Source: Listeria cornellensis FSL F6-0969
Lineage (GTDB): Bacteria > Bacillota > Bacilli > Lactobacillales > Listeriaceae
Assembly: GCF_000525855.1 (NCBI RefSeq)
Contig: NZ_AODE01000039.1
Span: forward strand, 1 to 64,000
Length of the DNA stretch: 64,000 bases
Reading direction: 5' to 3'
Shown here: positions 47,924-57,626 of the stretch, one piece after another
How positions within the stretch are numbered: position 1 is the first letter of the stretch
How the letters are laid out: every line of letters begins with the position of its first letter
The notes under the pieces: generated by a model
What the model was told of the DNA's origin: nothing
The model's database searches: none
The model's input: only the letters and a program-made list of their open reading frames with translations
Position numbers and translations under genes: made by a program

Positions 47924-48677
47924 GAGCAATCACTTCCTTTGCAAGATCTACGTAAACCTCAGAACCACGGGATTTATCATCGTATAAAATAATCGGTTTC
48001 CCGTGACTTGGCGCTTCACTCAAACGAATGTTACGTGGAATAATCGTTTCGAAAACTTTATTTTGGAAGTATTTCTTCACTTCGTCTATAACCTGAATGC
48101 CCAAATTCGTTCTGGCATCTAGCATCGTCAACAGTACGCCTTCAATTTGCAAATCTTCATTTAGATGTTTTTGGACGATACGAATGGTATTTAGTAACTG
48201 GCTCAAGCCTTCCAGCGCATAATACTCACACTGAACCGGAATTAGAACCGTGTCAGAGGCAGTAAGGGCGTTTAGCGTAAGCAGTCCTAGGGATGGCGGA
48301 CAATCAATAATCACATAATCATAGTCATCGCGAACAGAATCGATCGCCTTTTTCAGACGAATTTCACGTGATATAGCTGGAACAAGCTCAACCTCTGCTC
48401 CAGCAAGTTGAATCGTAGCGGGAACCACTTCCAATGTTTCCATTGCTGTTGGTTTAATAACATCTTTAAGTGCAACGTCATCCACAAGCACATCATAGAT
48501 ACAATGCTCGATCTCACCTTTATTGATGCCAACTCCGCTCGACGCATTCCCTTGAGGATCGATGTCCACAAGCAGTACTTTTTTACCTAGAAACGCAAGA
48601 CTAGAACTTAAGTTAACAGATGTCGTTGTCTTGCCCACGCCACCTTTTTGATTTGCCAGTGCGATCACTTTGCTCAA
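47916..48677 (-). CDS. parA: Chromosome-partitioning ATPase ParA (Soj)
   Basis: 253 residues. Deviant Walker A KGGVGKTTTSVNLSSSLA with the signature Lys, A' VLLVDIDPQGNASSG, Walker B YVIIDCPPSLGLLT. It dimerises on DNA with ATP and is stimulated by ParB in origin segregation and replication control. ATG 48677 with GGTTGGTG upstream. Confidence 0.97.
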   Translation of the reverse strand: MSKVIALANQKGGVGKTTTSVNLSSSLAFLGKKVLLVDIDPQGNASSGVGINKGEIEHCIYDVLVDDVALKDVIKPTAMETLEVVPATIQLAGAEVELVPAISREIRLKKAIDSVRDDYDYVIIDCPPSLGLLTLNALTASDTVLIPVQCEYYALEGLSQLLNTIRIVQKHLNEDLQIEGVLLTMLDARTNLGIQVIDEVKKYFQNKVFETIIPRNIRLSEAPSHGKPIILYDDKSRGSEVYVDLAKEVIAHG

Positions 48678-48896
48678 TCTATTTCACCAACCCTCACATA
48701 TTTATAGCACCGAAACGCCGATAAACTCATTCCACGTGATTAATCGCCGAACTTCCATGCGTCGACAAATGCTTCGTTTCGTTATACTTCTCCTCTTCTA
48801 TTCTATCAAAAAATTAAGGTTTAGTCTTACTTTATGCGAAAATAAATTTCATTATACGCAAAAGCCGCGCCTGAAATTCATCGACACGGCTTGTTT

Positions 48897-50318
48897 TTAT
48901 GCTTTTTTGCGAAGAAATAGTGATATAACTAGACCGATAATCGCCATCACGAGGCCGAACGTAAACGCGTTACGCGAACCTTCGACAAGCGATGCGGCTA
49001 AGTCTTGCGGGCCTGGATTCGTCACGGTCGCCATATATGTTTTTTGACCTGCTGACATAATCGTGATTGCCACCGCTGTACCAATTGCGCCTGAAACCTG
49101 TTGTAATGTATTCATGATCGCTGTACCATCTGGATACATTTTTGGTGGTAGCTGATTTAAGCCGTTTGTTTGTGCTGGCATCATGATCATACATACACCA
49201 ATCATGAGCGCACTATGCAAGATAATGATTGTAACAGCCGTTGTGTCTAGCGTGATTTGCGTTAAGAACCAAAGTGCCACGACCGACACGATGAATCCAG
49301 GAACGACCAGCACGCGGGCACCGAATGCATCGAACAGACGCCCTGTAACCGGTGATAGCAAGCCGTTTATGACCCCACCTGGCAAAAGTACCAATCCAGC
49401 TGAAAATGCAGCTAAGGCTAGTCCTGTTTGCAAATAAAGCGGCAATAAAATCATGGTTGATAGGATAATCATGAATGCGATGAAAACGATCAATAATCCA
49501 AGCGTAAACATCGGAAATTTGAAAACGCGTAAATCCATCATCGGCTGATCCATCGTCAGTTGGCGCCAAGCAAATAAGCCCAAACTGACGACACCTATAA
49601 CCATCGTTGTAATGACGAGCGCGCTTCCCCAGCCACTTTCGCCGGCACTACTAAAGCCGTACACAATTCCCCCGAAACCAAGCGTCGATAAAATAATCGA
49701 TAAAATATCAATACGTGGCTTGGTAACTTCGGATACATTTTTCATATAACGCAGTCCAAAAAGCAATGAGAAGACTAAGAACGGTAAGGCAATCCAAAAA
49801 ATCCAGTTCCATGTTAAATTCTCAATAATAAGTCCTGAAATCGTTGGTCCCACTGCGGGCGCGAACATAATAACAAGTCCGATAAGCCCCATCGCAGATC
49901 CCCGTTTATGCTCTGGAAAAATAACCAGAATCGTGTTGAACATTAATGGTAGTAAAAGTCCGGTACCAATCGCTTGGATAACCCGAGCGATCATTAAAAT
50001 CCCAAAATCCGGTGCCAATGCTGCGATTAGCGTTCCAACTATCGAAAATACGACAGATGCAAAAAATAATTTTCGCGTGGTAAACCATTGTAATAAAAGT
50101 CCTGAAACTGGTACTAAAATACCTAATGTCAGCAAATATCCCGTCGTTAGCCACTGAATCGTTGCTGAACTTACATCAAATACACGAATTAAATCCGTAA
50201 GTGCCATATTTAAAGCCGTTTCACTAAACAAGCCTATAAATCCTGCAATTAGAAAAGCCGTGACAATCGGTATAGTCTTAAATTCCTGTCTTTCTTGTGC
50301 TGTTATTGTTTTACTCAA
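48897..50318 (-). CDS. MFS multidrug efflux transporter (DHA2, 14 TM)
   Basis: 473 residues with about 14 TM helices. Motif C in the DHA family form (GPTISGLIIENLTWNWIFWI), motif A-like GLLLQWFTTRKLFF, GTGLLLPLMFNTILVIFPEH. EmrB/QacA-type proton-coupled drug exporter; substrates unknown. ATG 50318 preceded by GGGGGAAAT. It stands alone, with a TetR gene about 1.8 kb away on the same strand. Confidence 0.92.
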   Translation of the reverse strand: MSKTITAQERQEFKTIPIVTAFLIAGFIGLFSETALNMALTDLIRVFDVSSATIQWLTTGYLLTLGILVPVSGLLLQWFTTRKLFFASVVFSIVGTLIAALAPDFGILMIARVIQAIGTGLLLPLMFNTILVIFPEHKRGSAMGLIGLVIMFAPAVGPTISGLIIENLTWNWIFWIALPFLVFSLLFGLRYMKNVSEVTKPRIDILSIILSTLGFGGIVYGFSSAGESGWGSALVITTMVIGVVSLGLFAWRQLTMDQPMMDLRVFKFPMFTLGLLIVFIAFMIILSTMILLPLYLQTGLALAAFSAGLVLLPGGVINGLLSPVTGRLFDAFGARVLVVPGFIVSVVALWFLTQITLDTTAVTIIILHSALMIGVCMIMMPAQTNGLNQLPPKMYPDGTAIMNTLQQVSGAIGTAVAITIMSAGQKTYMATVTNPGPQDLAASLVEGSRNAFTFGLVMAIIGLVISLFLRKKA

Positions 50319-50561
50319 AGAAATTTCCCCCTCTTCACCTTCATTTGCGTGAAGCTTCTATTTTAATAGTTTTCATGGGTAAAGTCAAGCAAATAAGAAC
50401 ATACGTTTCCATAAATAAAGAATTATTATAGAGGTTTTTCAAGCGATACTCAGGATATTTCTATTAAAAATCCCATTTTAGCGACCTTTTTTCTATATTA
50501 AGAACTAAAAAATGGCTCCTGAGTAAACCAGAAACCATCTCCTTATCCCCATTCTAAAACA

Positions 50562-51329
50562 CTATTCAATCGTCAAATGATCATCCGTAAAATCCGTCGA
50601 AACATCCAGCACTTCACATGCCTTTTGATACATACGAACAGTCATATCCGGATCTCCTGCTTCCAATCGCGAAATCACAAGTGGCGATAAATCCGATTTC
50701 AGACCTAAATCCAACTGCGACCATTTCTTTTTCACGCGTTTAGCAAAAATAAATTGACCCAATCGCGCCGAAAAACTATCCAAATAATGAACAATCGCTT
50801 CGTTCTGCCACGCCAATTCTTTCAGTGATTCAAATTCATAATCATCCTTGCCAATACTCAATCTTGCCTCTGCGCGACGAAGGAAAATCCGCTTCACTTC
50901 TTCCCGATAAGCTCCCATTTTATCATTGAACGGGTTGCGATCTTTAAAATAGCCTTTTACGAAGCAATAATACGTTTCTGTATCCGAAAAAGCCGTGAAA
51001 TAAAGCATCCGACAATTTTTATCTTTGAAGTGGACTTTCATTTCCTCGATTGGTTGGTCAACCGACGTCTCGATTTTATTCGTTTGTAGCGAGTACGATT
51101 GATTTTTGCCGATTGTCAAATGAACTTCCGGTAAAATCTGTTTTCCCGTTGATAATTTTCTCGTTTCCGCTTTCTCTAGCTGCATCAGGCCTTGCAATAA
51201 AAGGGTCGACATTAAAGGTTGTTCTTTAATCAAACTGTGTAGGAAATCATATGCTTGAAATTCATCTTGTTCATCTCTTACAAAAATTATTTTCGCCATA
51301 TTATTCGCAGTAACACCTTGCGAGTGCAC
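50562..51329 (-). CDS. HigB/Gp49-like and XRE domain fusion protein
   Basis: 255 residues from GTG 51329 (AGGAGGGGAGC upstream); ATG 51299 is a weaker alternative. The N-terminal two thirds resemble a RelE/HigB-type fold: MAKIIFVRDEQDEFQAYDFL, RMLYFTAFSDTETYYCFVKG, and a KxxxEVKRIxLRRAE helix. The C-terminal part is an XRE helix-turn-helix: AKRVKKKWSQLDLGLKSDLS, PLVISRLEAGDPDMTVRMYQ. Toxin and antitoxin modules of HigBA systems are normally two genes; here they lie in one chain. It may be a self-inhibited toxin or a regulator that has kept the fold. Confidence 0.6.
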   Translation of the reverse strand: MHSQGVTANNMAKIIFVRDEQDEFQAYDFLHSLIKEQPLMSTLLLQGLMQLEKAETRKLSTGKQILPEVHLTIGKNQSYSLQTNKIETSVDQPIEEMKVHFKDKNCRMLYFTAFSDTETYYCFVKGYFKDRNPFNDKMGAYREEVKRIFLRRAEARLSIGKDDYEFESLKELAWQNEAIVHYLDSFSARLGQFIFAKRVKKKWSQLDLGLKSDLSPLVISRLEAGDPDMTVRMYQKACEVLDVSTDFTDDHLTIE

Positions 51330-51374
51330 CGCTCCCCTCCTTTATCCATCGTTCTACCCTTATTGTATAGGTTT

Positions 51375-52097
51375 TCATGAAAAATTGCACCTTACTTGCG
51401 CGGCTGATCGCAATTCTTCTTTTTGCCTACGCCAATATTGCTTTTTACCATCATCTTTCACCGAAATACCAACATTCCAAATCTCCCTGCGAAGTTCCCG
51501 CGCGTCCTTTTCGTCAGACTTCTCCAACGCCTTTTCACGCGCCGCAAATAAAGCATTTTCACCTGTCTCAAATTCCGGTGTTTGCGCTACCCATCGCTTA
51601 AATTCCGTCTGAAAAGGATCCACCGATTGCCAGCTATAACCGTGTTCTGTGAATGCTCGCTCCACTTGTCCAGCCTTCATTTCCTGCTTTTCTCGATACA
51701 TTTCCCGATTCTCCAAGTCCAGCAAAACCACTTGCTTCTTATCTAAAAATACCATCGAAATCCGCGCTTTAGGAAAGATCGACTCCACGCCAGAAATCGT
51801 GAATTTCACATCGGCGTCTCCAATATCCATCACAAGACTTTCGTGAAAAGCCATGACAGACAGCCATATTCCAGCGATAACACCCAATCCTGTTGTCGCA
51901 AAAACAATCCAAGTTTCACGAATGGAAACAATGAGTTCAAAAGGTCCTTTCAACGGAATCCACGGTAAAGACACCGCCCATTTTGCAATGTCCGGTATGA
52001 AAAATCCGAGAATCAGCCCTATAATCGGCGGAACAAGGCATATTAGCAGTTTATCAAAGGTCGAAAAGCTCAATATCGTTCGCTTATTTTTATGCAT
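51375..52097 (-). CDS. YqeB-like membrane protein
   Basis: 240 residues. Two N-terminal TM segments (about 14-36 and 62-86) and a cytosolic domain with a beta-rich part (FTISGVESIFPKARISMVFL) and a charged helical tail (ARELRREIWNVGISVKDDGK). It resembles B. subtilis YqeB; function unknown. Its start overlaps the TetR stop (ATGA-type junction), so the two are co-transcribed and translationally coupled. Confidence 0.75.
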   Translation of the reverse strand: MHKNKRTILSFSTFDKLLICLVPPIIGLILGFFIPDIAKWAVSLPWIPLKGPFELIVSIRETWIVFATTGLGVIAGIWLSVMAFHESLVMDIGDADVKFTISGVESIFPKARISMVFLDKKQVVLLDLENREMYREKQEMKAGQVERAFTEHGYSWQSVDPFQTEFKRWVAQTPEFETGENALFAAREKALEKSDEKDARELRREIWNVGISVKDDGKKQYWRRQKEELRSAAQVRCNFS

Positions 52098-52687
52098 TAT
52101 TTATTCACTCTCTTCATTATATTTTCGATAGCCAACTTCCATATTTTCCGGTGTTCCACTTGGATGCCCATTAACATATAGTTTGAAATATTATCAATCG
52201 TAAGCGCCAAAACCTGTGACTTTGCCTTACTATCTTTTGCATCGACAACACCCAGATCAACGCCCAGATCAATACAACGCTCAAAACCTAGCAGAAAATC
52301 CTCCTGCAGTCCCACTATTTCCCCTGCATAATTATGCTCTCTTCCCGCAGTTAAAATGAATTCGTTCAGCACCTTCATCACTATAAAATTTTCTTCATTT
52401 GCTTCAGGAATCATGGAAATTCCACCGCTATACAGTTTTTTCTCGAAGTTTTTTGCCGTCATTTTATCTACTTGGAAGTAATTGTCGAAGCGATAATCCT
52501 CAAATATGACTTTAAAAACGGTATCTATTAGCGCATTTTTGGAGGAAAAGTGATAATAAATGGACGGTTTTGAGATGCCTACTTTTTCAGCAATCATAGC
52601 TAAACTCGTGCCTTGAATACCAAATTCCGCAAATAATGCAAATGTAACCTCTAATATTTGTTGATATGTCTTCTCTTTTTTCTTCAT
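52097..52687 (-). CDS. TetR/AcrR family regulator
   Basis: 196 residues. HTH: TFALFAEFGIQGTSLAMIAE, KVGISKPSIYYHFSSKNALI. The C-terminal ligand-binding domain is helical and diverged. An inverted repeat 16 bp upstream of its start is probably its operator. It likely controls itself and the coupled YqeB-like gene; whether it also acts on the nearby MFS pump or the PKS cluster cannot be read from sequence. Confidence 0.88.
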   Translation of the reverse strand: MKKKEKTYQQILEVTFALFAEFGIQGTSLAMIAEKVGISKPSIYYHFSSKNALIDTVFKVIFEDYRFDNYFQVDKMTAKNFEKKLYSGGISMIPEANEENFIVMKVLNEFILTAGREHNYAGEIVGLQEDFLLGFERCIDLGVDLGVVDAKDSKAKSQVLALTIDNISNYMLMGIQVEHRKIWKLAIENIMKRVNK

Positions 52688-52703
52688 ACTACCACTCTTT
52701 TCT

Positions 52704-52719
52704 ACCTATCGTTAGGTAA
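52704..52719. promoter_or_regulatory. TetR operator
   Basis: TACCTATCGTTAGGTA, a near-perfect 16-bp dyad (TACCTA/TAGGTA) 16 bp upstream of the tetR start and next to a TATAAT-like -10 on the minus strand. It overlaps the 3' end of the noc remnant. Confidence 0.6.
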
Positions 52720-52748
52720 ATTATATGATGGTATTCGCCTAATGTCAA

Positions 52749-52785
52749 TAAAAAACAGATATCCTCGTTGGAAATCTGCTTTTTG
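52749..52785 (-). terminator. Terminator after the noc remnant / PKS operon
   Basis: On the minus strand AAAAAGCAGAT...ATCTGTTTTTTATT, a stem with one bulge. The noc reading frame passes through it, confirming that the frame end is not native. Confidence 0.7.
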
Positions 52786-53359
52786 ATCGCTTTTTTTTGC
52801 TTTTGGAATTTGATAGTAATCATCAGACTCCTCTTCCATCTGTAAATCCATACCGTTATCCTTTACCATCATGATGGACTGCTTGATTGCATTCACAGCA
52901 ATTCGAACATCACGGCTAATTGCTTGGCGTTTCGGTTTTGCTTTTTTAGGCTTTGGCTTGGCTGGAACTAACGTCTGGATATGGCGCTCCGAGATTTGCT
53001 TCTCTAAAACGGCTTGCTGGGCGGCTTCTGGCAACCTTAGCAAACGCAATTTATCAGCTATCGCGGATTGGCTTTTCCCGACGTACTGAGCTAGTATTTC
53101 CTGGCTCACTTCTTGCATATCTAGCAAACTTTGATACGCTTTTGCCTCCTCAATCGGTGCTAGCTCTTCACGTTGTAAGTTTTCGATCAAAGCTGCCAAT
53201 GCTACTTCATCGTCTGAATGCCATCTTGTACAATCCCCATATCAGCATAAAGGTAATACACAATTAATCCTTTTTCTCATACCAAAAATAGGCTGCCATT
53301 CCCTGAAAAACTATCAGCGAAAAGCAGCATAACTTAGATTCATTCACATTTTACGTTCA

Positions 53360-54419
53360 TTACTTACGCTGTTCACGAATAATATCTGTCATAATTGCGT
53401 CAAACTTTTTTTTCCGTCACAACGCCTTCCTTACTTGGGGTTGTTGGTATTTTCTCAAAGTCCAAAAGTTCCACCGTAAAATCGAATTTCAGCTTCTGAT
53501 TCATCTCTTTATTTTCGTAATCTACTGCCATGACAAGTTGTTTAATCCCCTTATCCGCATCTGGTTGTAGAGTCATAGTCACACCAAGCTGTGCCTCATC
53601 ATTTTGCACTAAGTTTTTAAGCGTCTCTTGGGCGTTTTTATTCATAGTGTGCCATTTTTCTTTTGCTTCGGACTCCGTTAAATCAGCTATGTCAGCATAA
53701 ATTTTCAAAAAATCTTGATTGGAGTAGAATTCTTCCAGCCAAGCATTTGCAAATTCCGCGAGTTGTTTTTCATTAAGCGTGAGCGTAATCTTCCCATCAG
53801 TCGCGCGATAGTTACTCTTTTCTAAGCCATTTAACTGTTTATAAAGCAGAATAATCGTTTTTTCTACTACAGCGCGAATCTGGTCTGCCTGTTCATTAGC
53901 TGTTTTTTCATCCACGACTTTGTTCGTTACGTTTTGCAAAACTTGTAATAGGTCAAGGTGCTTGTCTCTCATATCTTGATTGTCAGCAAGTACTTCAGAG
54001 AAAACAGAATTTGTCGCCGCATCTAGCACGTATGTCACAGGTACTGATGTTTGGAAAAAATCATTCGTCGGCATAAAAATTTGCCCCGTGTTCCCATTGC
54101 GGAGAGCGTGCGCAGTTATATCGAGCGCCGGAAAACCTCCAATATGAAGCCCAAACGTATGATGCGTTACATCACGCTCGCTGTCTCCTGATGTTTTGAC
54201 TTTCAAGTTGCTGGCTAGTAATGCATCTGGGTTCAGTGAATCAAACACAGAGAATCCGGATATTTCTGTTGGCTGTAATGTAAACTCCGCGGTATACTGC
54301 TTATTTTTTATGAGGTTTCGGAAAGACGACATGAAATCTGATTTTGGTGAGCTACAAGCAGTGACAAATACCGCTACCGACAAAACAATAACGACCAATG
54401 CGATAATGGCTTTTTTCAT
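53360..54419 (-). CDS. Lipoprotein of the PKS cluster, frame broken near its C-terminus
   Basis: ATG 54419 (GGAGGG upstream) starts a lipoprotein signal MKKAIIALVVIVLSVAVFVT with lipobox TAC and +2 Ser. The frame stops at 53400. One base fewer in the 8-nt run 53406-53413 replaces the last residue with KFDAIMTDIIREQRK and a TAA at 53360, giving 352 residues. The mature part is helical and beta-mixed, with KQYTAEFTLQPTEISGFSVF and GITMTLQPDADKGIK-like VTMTLQPDADKGIKQLVMAV. It resembles LppX/LprG- or LolA-type lipid-binding folds only in general character; no firm family. Directly after the MacB-like exporter, it probably serves as its extracytoplasmic partner. Confidence 0.7.
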
Positions 54420-54453
54420 AAGATTTCCCTCCATAATTCTTGTTGCATGATAA

Positions 54454-56382
54454 TTATTCCATCGTTACTGCTTCAATTGGATCTAGTCTGGCCGCTTTTC
54501 GACTTGGAGCTAGAGCAGCAAGTAAATTAATCAGTAAATTGATTCCAATTCCAAAAAGAATCTGTCCAAGTGATAGCTGCACAATATTGTAAGAAATATG
54601 TTCATAGGCAATTGGATTTATCAGCGTCTGAACGACGAGAGCTCCAATGACACCTAAGATAGAACTAAAAATCCCTAAAAAGAGGGCCTCTGATACGAAT
54701 AAGTAACGTATATCCTTTCTTCTAGCACCTAGCGCTCGTAAAATTCCAATTTCTTTCGTTCGCTCAGAAACCGAGATATACAAGACAACGATTACCATGA
54801 TAGCAGAAACAAGTAATGAAATCCCAGCAATGGCTGTTAAAACATAAACCGCAAGATTAATATACAGTGTCACTGTGTCTAAGATGGCACCAACCCCTGT
54901 AACGGAGAAGCTTATTTTGCTGTCTGTTTTCAGGGCCTTAATTTTATTTTGAACGGCTTTTACATTCGTAGTTTCATCAACCGTAATGTTAATAAAATTA
55001 GGGGTAAGAGTAACGTTATTTTTCTTGTGCATTGCTTCTAACGTATCATAGGAAACCGATGAACTGCCTTGTTCATTCGAAATACCTGCAACCGTAAGCT
55101 CTGCCGAAATGATTTTTGGAACGTCAGCGGAGTCTAAAACTTGTAAAGATAATTTGACTTTTTTCCCAAGCAAATCTTTATAATTTTTGCTGAGTTCCTT
55201 TGCTACTCCTTTTTCTAACAGAATTTCATTTTTTACTGGGGCTCTCCCTATCTTAATATCATTTTGCTTTATACTATCCGTAAGTGTTTGAAAAATGGTG
55301 GTTTGTGCTTTTTTTTCTGCAAAGTTTAAAGTTGCCCCTCCAGTAAACACGCCTTTTTGGACATTTTCAACATGTTCTAATTTCCCAAGTCTCTTAATGT
55401 CTTGGTTGTTTATCGTTTCGGAATGCTTTACTTTCTGGCTATCTTCGCGTTCCTTCACCACTTGAAAAGAGTTCGGATTAACCAAATCTCCAACTTGCTT
55501 ATTAATATAGCCGTTTCCTCCAGCGCCCAAAGCTAGCATTAGTAACACAGAAAATATACCAATACCACCGCCCAGAATGATGAGTAGGTTTCTCTTAATA
55601 CCGTACATCATGTGACTCCATGCCATTTTAATGAGACTGCTAAAAGAAAGTGGCTTACTAATCGCTGTTTTTTGCTTTTCGATGGCATATGTTTCGCGAA
55701 GTCTTTGCTCTTCTTCCACTTTTCCATCTGCTAAACGCACAATATACGTGCCGTAATCAGCAACAGATTGCGAATGGGTAACCACAACAACCAATTTACC
55801 GGACTTTGCAATGTTACCTAAAATCTCTAATACTTCTTTCGTATTTTGAGCATCTAGCGCTCCTGTTGGTTCATCTGCAATAATAATGCTCGGATCATGG
55901 GCTAAGGCTCGGGCAATTGCCACACGCTGCTTTTGACCACCTGAAAGTTGATTAGGATGTTTCCCCATATGTTGTTCCAAACCGACTTGTTTTAATAAAT
56001 CGGTAGCTCGTTTCAACTGTTCTTCTTTCGTCAAATTGGTCATTTTTAATGCGATTAAAACATTATCTAACACGTTGAGATAATTGATTAAATTAAAGGA
56101 TTGGAAAATAAAACCAATCGTATTGCGACGATACAAATCTAGTTCTTTCTCCGTGCTTTCTTTAATATTTCGGCCATTCACAACCACTTCTCCGGAATAT
56201 TTATTATCTAGTCCGCCAATAATATTCATCAGAGTGGATTTACCGCCGCCAGATTCTCCTAAAATAGAAATAAATTCTCCGCGACCAATCTCCAAATCAA
56301 TCCCCTGTAATACCGGGAATTCTTCCTTATTCAAATAATACGATTTTTGGATGTTTTGTAATTTTAAAAAAAATGGCCTCAT
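54454..56382 (-). CDS. MacB-like ABC exporter (ATPase fused to FtsX-type permease)
   Basis: 642 residues. N-terminal ATPase (about 1-235): Walker A GESGGGKSTL, signature LSGGQKQRVAIARAL, Walker B IIIADEPTGALD. Then a TM helix (about 265-290), a large extracellular MacB-type domain (about 300-505), and three C-terminal TM helices of an FtsX domain (ILRALGARRKDIRYLFVSEA). The layout matches MacB-type mechanotransmission exporters that move lipids, peptides or polyketides from the outer leaflet. ATG 56382 lies inside the end of the hydrolase gene (56-bp overlap). Likely exports the cluster product. Confidence 0.9.
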   Translation of the reverse strand: MRPFFLKLQNIQKSYYLNKEEFPVLQGIDLEIGRGEFISILGESGGGKSTLMNIIGGLDNKYSGEVVVNGRNIKESTEKELDLYRRNTIGFIFQSFNLINYLNVLDNVLIALKMTNLTKEEQLKRATDLLKQVGLEQHMGKHPNQLSGGQKQRVAIARALAHDPSIIIADEPTGALDAQNTKEVLEILGNIAKSGKLVVVVTHSQSVADYGTYIVRLADGKVEEEQRLRETYAIEKQKTAISKPLSFSSLIKMAWSHMMYGIKRNLLIILGGGIGIFSVLLMLALGAGGNGYINKQVGDLVNPNSFQVVKEREDSQKVKHSETINNQDIKRLGKLEHVENVQKGVFTGGATLNFAEKKAQTTIFQTLTDSIKQNDIKIGRAPVKNEILLEKGVAKELSKNYKDLLGKKVKLSLQVLDSADVPKIISAELTVAGISNEQGSSSVSYDTLEAMHKKNNVTLTPNFINITVDETTNVKAVQNKIKALKTDSKISFSVTGVGAILDTVTLYINLAVYVLTAIAGISLLVSAIMVIVVLYISVSERTKEIGILRALGARRKDIRYLFVSEALFLGIFSSILGVIGALVVQTLINPIAYEHISYNIVQLSLGQILFGIGINLLINLLAALAPSRKAARLDPIEAVTME

Positions 56383-57131
56383 TCTTTTCAGAAAGAAAAT
56401 TAGTTATGTTTTGAGCAATCCACTTACCCTTCTTGACTGGAAAATTATGATCTCCAGACACGGTATTTATCTGGGAATCAGGTAATAGTTTTTCTAACAG
56501 CTTTCCAGTTTGGATAAATGGAGATTTAGTACCGTATAGAAGCAAAACTGGTTTCTTTATCGTGCTAATTTTGTCTTCTGTCAACAAGCTTTGGCTCATA
56601 GTCATCGCATCAACCAACTGACCTTCGTTTACAATCTTATCTATTTTTTTCTCAGCTTGCTCGACTACATTTTTATTTACCGCTACCCCAACAGATTTCC
56701 TATACGTTTGGAACATCTCTTCACTGTTTAACGATACATTTTTAAAATAGGCTTCATTTAAAAGAGGCATATCAATTAAAGTAAGTGTTTTAACTCTAGT
56801 TGGATAAGTAATAGCAGTATATAATGCAGCTGTCCCGCCGTAACTGTAACCGACAAGATCGGCGTTCTCCACATTATAAAAATCCATAATTTTGAGTAAT
56901 TCTTCGGAAAGTGAAGCAATAGAAAAGCCCTCATCATTCCATTCACTCATACCATGGCCTCTCATATCATACAAAATAACGCGTTTATTTTTGGCTAATT
57001 CCGGACCAATAGTCATGTAGTAAAGTGATAGATTTGTGAAAAGACCGTGCAACATGATAACTGTTTCTTCACCAGACGGATTTAGTTCTATCGTGTGAAT
57101 TTTTTTTTCCTTCTATTTCTATATAATCCAT
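56327..57131 (-). CDS. Alpha/beta hydrolase of the PKS cluster (thioesterase-like), frame broken at a T9 run
   Basis: The visible frame starts at 57055 (MLHGLFTNLSLYY). One base fewer in the 9-nt run 57100-57108 adds MDYIEIEGKKIHTIELNPSG from ATG 57131 (GGAGGAC upstream), giving 267 residues, a normal length. Oxyanion motif MLHGLF, nucleophile elbow GYSYGG (Ser), acid near LLYGTKSPF, and His in SGDHNFP. No separate thioesterase domain is visible in the synthase, so this enzyme may release or edit the acyl chain. Its 3' end overlaps the exporter gene. Confidence 0.82.
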
Positions 57132-57344
57132 TTGTCCTCCTTATTTTTCTTCTGTATTTTTTCATTTCCTACACTCTATCCTTCAAAGAAAATTGGGTGT
57201 GAGGCTTGCAACATCTAACTCGTTCTCCATCTTTTTATTCAGAGAAAGAGGCACCAACCTCCCCATCAAAAGCTTGCGCCCCAGATGAGAACGGTAAGTC
57301 CTCTCCATCAATACATATATTATTTCAAACCAGCAGAGCTAAAA

Positions 57345-57626
57345 CTATTTGTTGTGAACGATAAACTCGACGACATCACCAATGGTCATGTTGATAATTT
57401 TTTTCATAGATTTTTTAGCAATCCATCCAACAAATTCTGTGCTCAGATCGTATTCTTTTTTTACCTTCTCTGCAAAAACGACGATTTGGATACTGTCCAT
57501 TTCTAAGTCTTGAACAAAACGACTGGATTGACCTATTTCAATAAATCCAGCTACATCTTCTCCAATAATCTCCACAATAAATGCCTTTAGCTTCAAGAAT
57601 ACTTGCTGCTCATTTAAATTGTCCAT
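57345..57626 (-). CDS. Discrete acyl carrier protein
   Basis: 93 residues. The phosphopantetheine site is DLEMDSIQIVVF (Ser in DS), in the usual place after helix I. It begins MDNLNEQQVFLKLKAFIVEI and ends DVVEFIVHNK. Acidic overall. The start overlaps the PPTase-bearing gene end by 13 bp, which suggests coupled synthesis with the enzyme that primes it. It may carry a starter, an extender or the finished chain to the hydrolase. Confidence 0.85.
   Translation of the reverse strand: MDNLNEQQVFLKLKAFIVEIIGEDVAGFIEIGQSSRFVQDLEMDSIQIVVFAEKVKKEYDLSTEFVGWIAKKSMKKIINMTIGDVVEFIVHNK

Larger units (their letters stand above)
52702..53217 (-). pseudogene. noc: noc remnant (nucleoid occlusion ParB paralog)
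   Basis: Noc-like sequence begins abruptly at [20 protein letters not shown] (53217), runs through the HTH ([20 protein letters not shown]) and ERHIQTL. It then jumps directly to the C-terminal [20 protein letters not shown] and [10 protein letters not shown]. The N-terminal half, with the CTP-binding boxes, and roughly 50-60 residues of the middle domain are missing. The frame then runs through its own terminator. There is no ribosome site at the 5' break. Best read as a partly deleted noc; an intact copy may lie outside the window. Confidence 0.75.

Noticed and set aside
48361-48374. Fifth parS site (TTTCACGTGATATA) in parA
   Set aside because: Only the left half of the palindrome is intact; the right half has mismatches at key positions.
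56327-56382. Frameshift at the hydrolase/exporter overlap (8-nt run near 56366)
   Set aside because: The exporter has a plausible ATG and the hydrolase a normal length without any change; the overlap can be genuine.
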